Positions 22,836 through 33,278 of a DNA stretch of 64,000 bases are shown here, piece after piece. Under the pieces are notes generated by a model. That model saw nothing but the letters and a program-made list of their open reading frames with translations, was not told the DNA's origin and did not search any database. The stretch's first letter is position 1. Every line of letters starts with the position of its first letter. The stretch spans positions 84,286,543 to 84,350,542 of the forward strand of contig OX465281.1 in the NCBI GenBank assembly GCA_949987705.1, read 5' to 3'. The translations under genes were made by a program, and so were the position numbers. Source of the stretch: Thereva unica. Lineage: Eukaryota; Arthropoda; Insecta; Diptera; Therevidae.

Positions 22836-25029
22836 TATTATTTAAATATTTCTAACAACTAATTTATTTTGGTCAAGTCAACAATAACATAAAATCCACT
22901 TGCAAAAAAGTTCAATACCATTTAAGGCGGAACAAAAGTGAGCATCTCTCAGTCTACATCTCAATTTAAATCTTTATTCATTTTCTTTTATTTTTGTAAA
23001 GATTCCTTGAAGTGTAATAAAGATCGCCATTGAAGTTGCCCTTATTGTGACGAAGAGCGTATCTCACTCAATGTACTGAAAATACTTCAAGTCATGCAAA
23101 GAGGTTTATTGAACTTCCTGATTATACTTCAAAGCGGACAGGGGTCATTGCGCCCCAAAGTTTTCCTCTTAATCAAAGATGCCCGCTCGGATGTTATCAA
23201 GCTCAAGACTGTTGTTGTTATATTAAAAACCTTAGCAAGAAACCGTTAATTGTAGAAGCGGAAGCGATCTTTTTTGCTGTGTTCAAATTAAAGTTTCGGT
23301 CCGATGTCAGATGGTACAGTTCTGTTCGAAAATTAATTTTTTCTAGTACCCTCATTACCGAACCAACTCGCGAGTGGAGAAATAGGATCAGACACAAAAA
23401 AAACCAAATAGTTTAAGCCTACTCTCATAATCTTACGCCTTAAAACTGACGTGTGTAATTGCGACGGCGCAGCGTTCTACATTTATTTAAATAAAAAAAA
23501 ACAAGTTCCAACCTTAAATGCGTAGTGTTCGACTTACGAAATAAAGTCGTCTTGATATTCACAGTACCTGGTCAGCCGGTATGTCTAGCTGGTGGGCTTC
23601 AAAATGACACCTCAATGACTCATGCGTTGATGGAGCAGCTGATTCGGGATCTAGCCTAGATGTCTGTATAACTTAAAGATCGAGACCGCTAATTTTTCTT
23701 ATGAAATGATCTCTTGCAATTGTTATGTCACTTTCGCTTTCATATTAAGCATGCGATCTCGTGAGTTCTTTGGCCTGGAAAAAAAATTCTTACAGATTTG
23801 GACATTGAGTTGACGCACTTTTGACGTATTTGGTTTTGTGATATGACAGTTATTTTGATTTTGTTTTAATTATAGATTCAGTATAATGGCGGTGTTTTAA
23901 GTGATATTAAATGAGCACAAAGATGTTTATGACACCGTCTGGGATAATTACGCTGGCCATTCGTCCTTTATTACAAAGGGCAGCCTTTTGTACTTTATAT
24001 ATATGTAGGAGCAGAGATGTTGTGTGAGGACTGAGTAGGTAGTGAGTCAGCTTTTCGCCAAGGCATCAGGCAGACAAGTGGACGTTCATATAGCGACCGT
24101 GAATGTTATTGGAAAAATACAATTGAATTAACGTCCGTGGAATGATCTTAATTTGGAGTTAAGTTTTTTATTTTTTAAGAAAAAGTTTATACTTTCTAAA
24201 AATAAAATATGGAGCTTAAATTATTAACGTTATTATTTTAACCCTAAAAATATTGGTGTCATAAGTGAGATATGTGGAAGAAAAAGAAATTTAAAAAAGA
24301 AAAAAAAAAATATATATATACAATCAGTGCTAAAAGCTAGTATACACCGGCCATTTCCTACTTCTAAAGTAGGAGTACTCACCTACTAACTACGTAACTA
24401 CTAAAAACGGGAATCTTTCAAAGCAAATGCAAACATTATACATCAGTGTTTAATTACTTATTATAACAAAATTAAAAAATTAGGGTGTTTAAGCATGATG
24501 CATTGGAAAAGAATAAATGGAGCCAAAAGTTAGTATACAAACAGAAAATAACCAATTGTTCTACGTATACAGGGATTCCTGCCACAACTTATACAACGGT
24601 TAATGAGGTAGTTAGTACATAAGAAATGATCGACAAAAATCACCAAAAAGAGAGGTTTATCTCTGACCGTTTTCGAGATAGCCCCCTATCTCTCTTCAAG
24701 TTTATTGTTGGGGAAAAAGTGTAGTTTAATAAGTTGGAATAAAAATATAATGAAACAACAGTCTATATCAAAATTGTTCGATTTTTACAAAACATTGACA
24801 CACTGGTATGGGCAATTTATAAATGCCTTCCTGACTGAATGATCCTGATGATACGGATAGCGGCCTTCCTATAATGCCATATAGTTCTCCTAACTGGTTT
24901 CGGAGAGGTGGGAAATTTGAATAAGAAGCTAGCGCTGACTAAGCAGTGGTTGGAATTGCTAACTGCGAAGGAATACCGCGCTGGATGAGAAATAAGAAAA
25001 AGATCAAAGAGATAGGTTCCTTAATCAGC
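22836..25029. other. Gene-free DNA
   Basis: No exon, RNA gene or recognisable element. There is a short A-rich and TA-rich tract at 24290-24322. Confidence 0.4.
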
Positions 25030-25283
25030 TACATCAGGGATTCTCATGTAGTGCTAAGAGCTCGACTTCCTTGCCAGAAACACAGGTGCCAGATATCAGC
25101 CATTTTACGTTGTGAACATTGGACAGTTTACGTTGTGAACATTGAAATCACCCGCAACGACGATTTCACACTCAGGATTGGACGACAAAAATCCCGAGAT
25201 TTGTTCGGAGATAGTATAAAATGATGAAGTGGAGGCTTCGTAACTTATGTTAGGACTTCTGTATAGGAAGGAAAAGAATATGA
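25030..25283 (-). mobile_element. Jockey/CR1-type LINE relic (endonuclease middle)
   Basis: Its reverse complement aligns to about 19930-20150 of the long copy: CTATACAGAAGTCCTAACAT, TCCGAACA, CTCGGGATTTTTGTCGTCC, GAAATCGTCG...GGTGATTTCAATGTTCACAA. It therefore covers the GDFN motif. A local 23-base duplication containing ACGTTGTGAACATTG (25107-25122, 25130-25145) lies within it. It abuts the next transposon. Confidence 0.8.
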
Positions 25284-25298
25284 CGTTTTATAAATATA

Positions 25299-25893
25299 GT
25301 TCTATCATTTCCCCTCTTTTTAGTTAAAACGGCGACAAACGCAGAAAAAACTCAAAATAATTTGGGAAGGGATGCGCGCATGAGAAATGAATAAAGTTAA
25401 TATATCTTTATATGTGTTGAGCAGAGCTTTTAAATACATGTAAAGCTCCTGCTCAACAAAGGCAGTTTATTCATCATAATAAGCACAATTTTACTATAAT
25501 TATGCAAAACATTTCTCATCCCTAAATTTAAAATAATTTTAAAAAAATGCTGAAAAAATTTCTTTTGGTTGCATGAGCTTTTTCATTCATAAAACGATAG
25601 TTCTCCGCGCGCATGCAACTGGCGGAAAACGTCAACAATCTAGCATCAAAGTGATAACAACACAAATTTCGTATTTATTTAGTAGAAATTGCTACAAATT
25701 ATTTCTGTAGCAAATGTGTAAAATACAAAAATTTTAAAATAAAAAAATGTATAAAAAGGGGCGTTTTTTTTTCACAATTTGTAAATTTTTTTAAATAATC
25801 ATTGCAGTCGCCTTTGCCGGAGCTTTTAAACATTTTTAAGAGCTTGGCTGGGGTAGATGCGCGGAATGTCACGACGTTTGAAAAACTCTATAC
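25299..25893 (-). mobile_element. Second copy of the 13.46 kb inverted-repeat transposon
   Basis: Reverse-complemented, it starts GTATAGAGTTTTTCAAACGT (25893 leftward) with CGTGACAT following. It then matches the 13.46-14.58 kb element along its length, ending at GGGGAAATGATAGAAC (25299). It lacks a 430-base internal block and the last 50 bases with the other inverted repeat, which are replaced by the LINE endonuclease relic. Confidence 0.75.
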
Positions 25894-26219
25894 ACCAAAT
25901 AACCGAGAGCGTTGGAGGGCTGTGTGAGTTGAACAACAATATTTTTTCATGAGCAGAGTAACTTGCCCGGTATGCACATGCTCAAAATATTTTTGTTCAA
26001 CACACACATTCTAGTTTCATGCGTTATAAATTTAAATTTTATCGAGCACATTTTACCTGCTCCTGAGCATGCGTTAGAAATTTCAATTCAACCGGGCACA
26101 TTTTGCATTGTCCTGGGTAGACGCGACGAGTTTTACGATGACGCTTGCTCTAGCTCGGGGTCAGGTAGCCTGCTCAGGACCTTTGTCACACAAGGGATCA
26201 TAAATCTCAATAAAGTAAT

Positions 26220-27150
26220 CTGTGCAATTTGAGGCCACCCCTTTAATCCCTTGTGGGATATAGGGCGAAAACAGTTTCCCTCCTGTTTTGCGCGACAGCT
26301 GTTAGCTTTGACCAGGATCTCCCTGATCCCCTCCCTCCCTCTCTAATGTCTGTGGGCCAGCAAACAGATATCATCCGCCTACTCGGTAATTTAGCAAACC
26401 TCATTGTATGCCGTTATACTATCTAAAGCGCCGACAAGGATATCGTTTATTACTATAAGAAAGTAGGCATCCTTGTCGTACTCCTGACGTGGGGGCCTCG
26501 GTAGCCTAGGGAGTAAGGCACCTGGCTACTATGCCAGAGGTTCCGGGTTCGAATCCCGGCCAGCTCCACGGTCCTTCGCCTTTTCCACTTTCCCACCCAC
26601 ATAACTTTCCTTCTTTCTTCTTCCCTCTTTACATTCCTGATCCCTCCTGTCATAACCTTCCTTAGCCCTTCCCCGCTCCACCAAAAAGCGCATGTCATCG
26701 GTTGGTTGGTGGATTCCACTCGTTTCAGGAGGCATAACACTCCAGCGAGTTGTTTCTCGATGCCCCGATGTCAAAGTCGCGACAGTAATGGTTGGAAGTA
26801 GGTGGACTAAAAATACCGCGGGTAGGTTGTGACAGTTCCTTTCTTCCCCGACTAGAGCTACTGTCCGACATTGCACTCTATATGAAGAAAATAGATTGTC
26901 GACACAGTATAAAGGGCGTTTCCTGTGACTCTAGTCTTTCACATAAAAAAAAAACTCCTGAACTCACCTCAAAGCTGTCGGATAATTTTCCATTATGGAG
27001 AACTCTACATTTGGAATTGTTGTACAGGGCTTTTATTAATTCTTTTATTTTCTCTGGCAATCCCCGTTGCCGTAGTGACTGCCATATAAAGCTCATAAGA
27101 GTCGAATGCTTTCTCATAGTCTACGAAGGCAAGCTACCTTCCATCTGTAC
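26220..27150 (-). pseudogene. RTE-like LINE reverse transcriptase relic, split by a SINE
   Basis: Reading down the minus strand, 27140-26962 encodes motif A as FVDYEKAFDS and, after a frame change, SLRQRGLPEKIKELIKALYN plus CRVLHNGKLSDSFEVSSGV. The frame is cut by the SINE at 26953-26488. It resumes at 26479 exactly where motif B should follow (RQGC), continues INDILVGALD and reaches ADDICLLAHR at 26378-26349. The tyrosine codon of YADD is TAG (26381-26379). This order and the CRVLHNG motif are typical of RTE-type RT. Confidence 0.8.
26488..26953 (+). mobile_element. tRNA-derived SINE, copy 1, with target duplication
   Basis: The head (26493-26570) is tRNA-like: an A-box-like TAGCCTAGGGAGT region, a CTGGC/GCCAG anticodon-type stem, and a perfect T arm CCGGGTTCGAATCCCGG (B box). 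The body of about 300 bases carries TTCCTTCTTTCTTCTTCCCT, CATGTCATCGGTTG and GCCCCGATGT blocks. The 3' tail runs GACATTGCAC ... AATAGATTGTCGACA ... CTAGTCTTTCACATAAAA, then an A run. ACTCCTGA flanks both ends (26480-26487, 26954-26961). Frames crossing it are not genes. Confidence 0.9.
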
Positions 27151-27309
27151 TCTTAACGGTATTCTTTTTACCACTGCTTTCTTGAGAGCTGTTTAGTAAC
27201 TTTACTTTCTCATTTCCATTCCGCGAGCTCATATATCTGCAGCCTTTTACGCGTCTCGAAATTTAAGGATCATATCAGCAAACGTCCCAAGACCAAACAC
27301 TACGAATTG

Positions 27310-27546
27310 CGGGAGGTTTAAGTATGTTTTATCCCTTATCATAAAATTTGGCTTGGTTTGATATAAATCAACCAACTTCGCAAATAAATATTGCAGAAGG
27401 TTATCGCGAAAACCCCTTAAAAGAGAGGTTGTTTAGCATTTTTAATGGCGACACCAAATTTTTAGAATTGTATGACCCAGATTTTCGTAATCAGCGGTTT
27501 CAAACCGGCGCTATGGTTCGACATCTAAGCCCGCATTTTGAATAAA
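27310..27546 (+). mobile_element. Decayed copy of the 44.7 kb TAGTCC-ended MITE family
   Basis: It aligns in order to 44746-45041: TATAAATC, CTTCGCAAATAAATATT, ATCGCGAAAAC, GTTTAGCATTTTTAATGGCG-like, GATTTTCGTAATCAGCG and a closing CGCATTTTGAAT. The terminal inverted repeats are decayed. A 65-codon frame through it is incidental. Confidence 0.6.
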
Positions 27547-28960
27547 TTAAAGATATTCGATCCCCGAAACTATAACCTTTGACCCGGTATGTCGCCTATT
27601 CCACCGTCTCAACGATATGGCTTTTTCCATATTATTAGAATAGTACTAACTATTATTCCTGAAAATTTTAGCTGCATTATAATGAATAAAAATGTTTATT
27701 TGTTCGCCGTTTTCAAAATTTTTAAGGGTGCTCACTCCACCACGCTTTAGCCATATCTAGCATTTTTGCATATTCGCAGCTTGATCGCCTTGTAGGGAAA
27801 AGAAGCTATAATAGAAAGGTTCACGAAATAAAAACATTACAAAATGTCAGATGAACGATATGAATGCAGCATATAACATTAGATTCATCTTTAGCATGTG
27901 AAATTAATAATTTATTCTTTATAACAGAGCAAACTTTTTTCTCTTTAAATCATTTTCCACAAAAACGCTTTGGAGCCAGAGGTGTATTACCAAATCTGCT
28001 CCAGTGCTTCAAAATCGTTTTGATAAATTCCCCACATTAACTTCACCATTTTCGTCAGAGGTGTATGTAAATAAATGTCTCATCTTTCATTCTGCGTCAG
28101 CATTTCTCAAATATGCCATCTCGTGAATAAATTACACAAAATGTTGTTGACACAGTTTAAGCATTTTGTAATCTCGAAACCTCTGCAGTTTCTCTCAGGG
28201 CAATTTTGTCATTTATTTATTTATTTTGATTGATGCATCGGGAATTATGAAAACGAAACCATTCGATTCATTCTAGTTGGGAACTACAATTTCACGGTCT
28301 TTGTGGTCTTCTATACTTTTTTAACATTGTCCGGTAGAGATGTCGGTGTTGGCCATTGCAGACGTAGTTCACACTCATATAGTAGTAAGGATTTGCAGAT
28401 TTGGTGTAACTTTCGCAATAAACAATATTTCGTGAACCCAACTTGTTTGCGCGATTTTTCATGTGAAAATGTTCTTTGATAAAACTTTTAAACCGTCTGG
28501 AAATTGCTGGGAGGATTTGTCTTAAAGGTGGAGCGCATTTGCTGGCAACACATGATGACTTTTCTTTTAGGATTCCGGTCATGGAAAGGCTTCAGCCTGA
28601 CGGGAGTCATATAAGGAGCTTTGTTTAAGTGCAACTTTATTTCATATTGTGGAAACACTGAAGCATAGAAAAAAAAGTAAAATCAACTGAGAGACATACA
28701 TTCAGGCAAAATAACTATCATGTGAGGAAATACCTCAAGCCATTTAAATTGTGAGCTTAAAGAATCTGGATTAATAGAAATGTATTTTCTACCTAAAAAA
28801 CGAACAGAATTTTCTTGGGAAGATGTGACTTTCCTGAAATTACACAATAGCAACTGCCGTGGATTAAATTGAATCTCTTAAGCTAATTTATATTCTCCTG
28901 TTTATTGTACAGACGAAGCTTCTTCTTTAACTTTTGACGATAAGTCCGGAAAGATCTCTG
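27547..28960. other. Gene-free DNA
   Basis: No exon or element recognised. A 96-codon minus frame at 28582-28292 has no family resemblance and no splice context. Confidence 0.4.
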
Positions 28961-28964
28961 GATA

Positions 28965-29175
28965 GCAATCATCTATGTATTAACATATTGCAAAAAAACA
29001 CGGTTTCTATTGATTCTATTACTAAAGCACTGGCTGTAAAACCCTATGGATTCCACAAAATTGATCGGATAAATGCCATGCTTGTAGGGCGTGATCTTTC
29101 ATCGTGGGTGACTCCATAGTTAGTGTAAAGGCTATCAAGGGATGTCCTCAAGGTGCAGTACTGTCCGAGTACTGA
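28965..29175 (+). pseudogene. LOA/R1-type LINE RT fragment
   Basis: A frame ending near 29107 contains INAMLVGRDLSS, the helix before motif B. After a frame change, 29116-29165 reads SVKAIKGCPQGAVLS, which is motif B (KGCPQGGVLSP in intact relatives). The match then stops at 29170. It abuts, head to head, a minus-strand relic of a similar element. Confidence 0.65.
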
Positions 29176-29189
29176 ATAGTCTGGCCACT

Positions 29190-30035
29190 GGTTGTGGTAT
29201 TCTTTTGGAACGCCTCAATCCCTTGTTGTAGCCTGTTAGGGTGAACCTATATTCATCCCAATGCCCAGCATGTTTTGGCCTATTGATCATTCCTCCTAGC
29301 ATCCCTAGGCATTGCAGCTAATTTGTCGTTCCACCAGGGAACTTTACGCGATTGAAAGAAAGAGACAGTGTTGGTGTCATAGTAGGAGGAGATCAGCATA
29401 TCAGTAAGCTGCGTGCCGCCATATCCAGTTAACACACTGACCTGACGCGGCCAGCAGGTCCGATTTTGAGGCCATAAGCACCAGAAACTCAGACCAGTTG
29501 GTTTTCTTAGAAGCCAGAGAAGAGGAGCGGGTATGTAAGAGGCTCACAATGTGGAACCTAATATGTCCGGCAGCGATGCCTCGTCCAGAACATGCAAGTT
29601 TTCAATTCTGCAGCGTAGAAGGCTGGAAGTGAGGGTAAGGTCCAGCTGCTACTCTACTAGCGGTGACAAAAGTGGGATTGCATCCCCTATTTGCAATAAC
29701 GATGTTATTCACAACAATAAATTCTAGGTGACGCTCATCCCTTTCGTTTAGATCGGTACTCCCCCCAATTGGGTGGTGATCACTTGCATTAAAGTCGATG
29801 CCGAATTGCCGGTTCGAAATGTTGCGACAGAACTATATACTAATTTACTTGAACCGATGTCAAATTCCATGACTGCCATTGGCTACCCAAAACTCCTGAA
29901 TAAGAGCAAGGGTAAGATGCCTCCTCGCGAAAGTTTTGCATAGAATGGAGGATGCCCCTTCGCATGGTGCAAGTTAACTTGAAGTGCCCTTGTGGCACTC
30001 ATTTTTTCTTTAAGGAGCGTTTGACAAGCCTGGTC
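29190..30035 (-). pseudogene. LOA/R1-type LINE endonuclease relic
   Basis: Minus strand, in order: ALQVNLHHAKGHP at about 29990 (endonuclease start), ALIQE.WVANG, DFNASDHHPIGGSTDLNERD with FIVVNNIVIANRGCNPTFVT (29810-29660), VPWWNDKLAAM (29345-29310) and GHWDEYRFTLTGYNKGLRR (29260-29195). These are the endonuclease core and the connector to RT. The QINLHHAK and NRG..PTF blocks mark the I/R1/LOA group. Stops and frame changes occur throughout. RT does not follow on this strand. Confidence 0.8.
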
Positions 30036-31010
30036 TTCTTGGCTTGTCTAGCCGACAAAGGCTGTGACACCAACAGTATCAGACTACCAAGAGAACAAGA
30101 AGGAGCATCGACCGTTAGGTGAACATCCAACCTAACCGGAAATTTGATACCCTATTATTAACCGGTTAAGCTGGCGGGATATCTTATTAGGGCTTGCTAT
30201 AGGCCCGTTCTGGAACGACGCCAAATGGTCCCGGAGTCGGTGGGACCGCAGCCCCGTCGTCAGATGGTGAGATGCCATTTCCAACCCTGTGGTCTGGATC
30301 TTTATCCCTGAGAACCAGGCTGATGTTGGAAAATCGATAGGCGATTTTCACTTTCAGACTAATCAACTTAAGCATGGAAGCAGTGTCCACTACCATCACC
30401 AAGTGACGAGTGTCACTTGTCCACTTGTCAGCAGGAACCGAGTTTTGTGCGGCAATAGTCGCCGACACTTTCTCGTTGGTTAAGACACCACTGTGGGGGA
30501 ATTAGCCTCGTATGAGTTGAATCTGAGGGAAATTACCTTATTCCACCCGAGTGATATCAAGAGCACTCTTACTCTTAATGTAGGAAACATTCCTCCTCAC
30601 CCATTCTGATATGTCGCCAGGGTTTGAGCGGACTAATAGCAGCCAGCCTCTTCTTTGGAAGCTCCCCTCGAAATTCGACTTGACTTTATCGCCTGTAAGC
30701 ATTGCTCAGGTGTCAGGGAGCGATTGATCATGTGAGTTGGAAGAAGCCAAGTCTGACACTGCTTACTACCTGGATAAATATGGGGCGAGTGGCCATTGGC
30801 TCCGCTCGCTGAAGCAATGGCTTCGCTAGTTGAGGAAATTGTTATATCTTATGTCCCTCTGGACCCTTGAGACTGCATCAGGCTCATTATTTTTTTATTA
30901 TTTACCGTAAATGCGAGCCCGTATACTGTGGGAAGGCTAATATAAATTGCAGGACCCCAGATATCCAGAGTTCGGATATTAGAGACCAAGCACCCTCTTG
31001 GCCATGTATG
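30036..31010 (-). other. Possible ORF1 remains of the LOA/R1-type relic, otherwise unassigned
   Basis: The 93-codon minus frame 30468-30187 (with TPGPFGVV, SPSDDGAAVPP) sits where ORF1 would stand upstream of the endonuclease at 30.0 kb. I see no CCHC knuckles or RNA-binding motif to confirm it. The rest is unassigned. Confidence 0.3.
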
Positions 31011-31012
31011 TA

Positions 31013-31470
31013 TAGGGCCTTGGTACTCTAGGGTAAGGCGCCTGGCGTCTCAGAGGTCTCGGGCTTGAACCCCGGCAGCACCACCTTCCTTCGCCTTTCC
31101 CACTTTCCTCACCTACATAACTTTCCTTCTTTCTTCTTTCCTCTTTACATTCCTGATTCCTCCTGTCGTAGCTTTCCCTAGCTTTTCCCCGCTCCACTAA
31201 AGGGCATGTCATCGGTTGATTCAACTCGTTGGAGGCATAGCACTCCAGCGATTTATTTCCTGATGCCCCGATGTGAAAGTCTAGTAATGGTTGGGACTAG
31301 GTGGAATAAAATATCGCGGCTGATTGTGGCAGTTCCTTCCTTCACTTTTCTCTCTCTTCACTATCTTCCGACTAGAGATGCTGTTCGACATTGCACGCTA
31401 TATGAAAGAAAATAGATTGTCGACATACAGAGGGGCTTTCCTGAGCCTCTAGTCTTTCACATAAAATAAA
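31013..31470 (+). mobile_element. tRNA-derived SINE, copy 2
   Basis: It aligns to copy 1 over its whole length. The head has GGTACTCTAGGGTAAGGC and a decayed B box (GGGCTTGAACCCC). The body has TTCCTTCTTTCTTCTTTCCT, CATGTCATCGGTTGATTC and GATGCCCCGATGTG. The tail has TTCGACATTGCAC, AATAGATTGTCGACAT, TTTCCTGAGCCTCTAG and TTTCACATAAAATAAAT. It includes about 30 bases (CACTTTTCTCTCTCTTCACT) that copy 1 lacks. No clear target duplication. Confidence 0.9.
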
Positions 31471-31516
31471 TATCCTGTTTCACCTTGGATTGAGGTGGTT
31501 TTTTCAAGAGTCAACT

Positions 31517-31583
31517 TAAAAATCACCCTTTGTACTACCACTCTGTCATCACTTTCAGGTCATGATGAAATATCTAGTAAGCC
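31517..31583 (-). mobile_element. Jockey/CR1-type LINE 3' UTR fragment
   Basis: It matches the LINE 3' end at 4140-4210: ATCACCCTTTGTACTAC, CTGTCATC, AGGTCATGATG, TATCTAGTAAGC. It is only the final 70 bases and lies directly downstream of the second SINE, in the opposite orientation. Confidence 0.6.
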
Positions 31584-31596
31584 TTGTTAACTTCCC

Positions 31597-32260
31597 AGTG
31601 TAGGAGGTTATTGTAATCGGTCCGAAAATCGAAATCGAAATTTTCGACGTATTTTCATCTTTCAAGGTCCCAGGAGCATTTTAAGCGAAAAATTGGGAGG
31701 AAGTATGTGTGTGTGTGCGTACGGATGTGGTCATTTTTGCTTGCAGGATATCGCGCGAACCAAAAAAGATATCGACTTGGTTGGGGTGTCGTTCGAAGCG
31801 TATTAACCGAAATATGATCTGAAAAGATTATCATAAAATTCGGTTTAAGTGGCGTAAGTGATTTTTGTACCTGCACGATGTCGCCCGATCCATTAAAGAT
31901 ATTGACTTACTTGAGATACAGTTTGAAGCGTATTAGCGACATCATAATCTGAAAAGATTTTTATAATATTCGGTCGAGCGGTTTTTTGGTTTATATGACA
32001 TAAGTGATTTTTGCACCTGAACGATATCGCGCGAACTATAAAAGATATCGACTTAGTTGACGTGCCGTTCGAAGAGTATTAACCAAAATATGATTTTGTT
32101 TAAACGACGTTTATGATTTTTGTACCTGCACGATACCGCGCAAATTAAAAACTATATCGACTTCATTGAGGTGCCGAAAAAAGAATATTAACGAAGAAAT
32201 GCTCTGAAAAAAATTTTATAATATTCGGCCGGGCCTTTTTTGTTTAAATAGAAAAACTTC
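31597..32260 (+). repeat. Interspersed repeat with four tandem 105-145 base units
   Basis: It starts with a degraded hairpin and TTATTGTAATCGGTCCGAAA, then a TGTGTGTGTG tract (31708-31720). Four imperfect units follow (about 31727, 31858, 32006 and 32110). Each begins GTGATTTTTGTACCTGCACG or close, then has ATATCGCGCGAAC, GATATCGACTTAGTTG, TTCGAAGCGTATTAAC and GAAAAGATTTTTATAATATT. A one-unit copy lies at 22.6-22.8 kb in reverse. It is non-coding, of unassigned class. Confidence 0.75.
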
Positions 32261-33278
32261 GGCTAATTGTCAGAAAGACCTCAAATTGACAAGTTTTGCT
32301 AATATCTATTAAACTCGATGGAATGAGACCCGTTCTAAACGAAGTGATCTTTTTTGGGTTCTGCACAGCGATAGCTTTCGAACAAAACATCACTAGTCAA
32401 AATCCGACAACCTTTCAAAATCATGCAAAAATTTCGTTACCCTTTACAAGCAGCGCGAATTTTTCAAACCTTGGATTAACACTTTTTGACGGGGAATTGT
32501 TTTCTACGGGTGATACAGTTTCAGGAAATTGCGGTTCATCCCGGGATTTCCGGTAGTTACCGCCAAATTTTATTCTTTTTGGTCAAGTCTGACAAGTACT
32601 TAACAGTCACAGTTTTGCTAATATCTCCGGAAAGCTTTGGAATTTCCAAATGAAGTCATTCGCTTCTCAGTTTGTCAACGGCGCTTCAGCACGCTCAATA
32701 CGAATTTGAACACCCGCCTTAGTGCAGCGAAAGAAATACGGAGGAAATGTGGATTTACTACTATTATAGTTATTTGAACTAGCTTTTCTCGGAATTGCTT
32801 TATCATCAGTTCTGATACTAGACAATTTTCCACCAGTGCTAAACGTAGGTATAACTATTTTGTAAAAAGTTAGTTTATTCCATCTTCGTTCATCGTACTG
32901 GGAAGTTAATCGTGTGGAAGGGGTCAAACCCACATCCCAACTAGTTTGAAGAATGTAAGCGAAAGGGTAATACCATGGGGTCTATGGGGATGCTGAGTTA
33001 CCCGTGATGAGCACGTCGTACGAGTTCGAAAGTACTGACAGTGCAATATTGTTCGGCGGTTCGACAAACTGGTAGATCGTAGTGTATGCAGGAAGGTGTA
33101 AATCTCAGTGTTGAGTCGCTATGGTATTAGCGATATTATTTTGTTAGGGCTGTGATAGCGTGGTTTTACAGTCTTTCAAGCTCTATATAGCTCGATAGCT
33201 CTTTCCAAGGTAACAAGCTGCACTCAAGGTGGGCTGAATATAGGAATTGTAGATTGTAGCCAAGTTGCTAAGTGTAGA
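32261..33278. other. Gene-free DNA, possible weak LINE relic near 33.2 kb
   Basis: Frames 32296-32556 and 32933-32667 show no motifs. At 33200-33260 the text AGGTGGGCTGAATATAGGAA, followed by TTGTAGATTGTAG, faintly resembles the minus strand of the Jockey-type post-RT region (6490-6525). Confidence 0.35.

Noticed and set aside
26493..26570. Functional tRNA gene
   Set aside because: The T arm and B box are perfect, but the anticodon-type loop has six bases, the acceptor arm does not pair fully, and the sequence continues into a SINE body repeated at 31 kb.
26453..26876. Two minus-strand open frames of 95 and 115 codons as genes
   Set aside because: They lie inside the SINE and its flanks; a homologous frame appears in the second SINE at 30979-31224, so they are by-products of the repeat.
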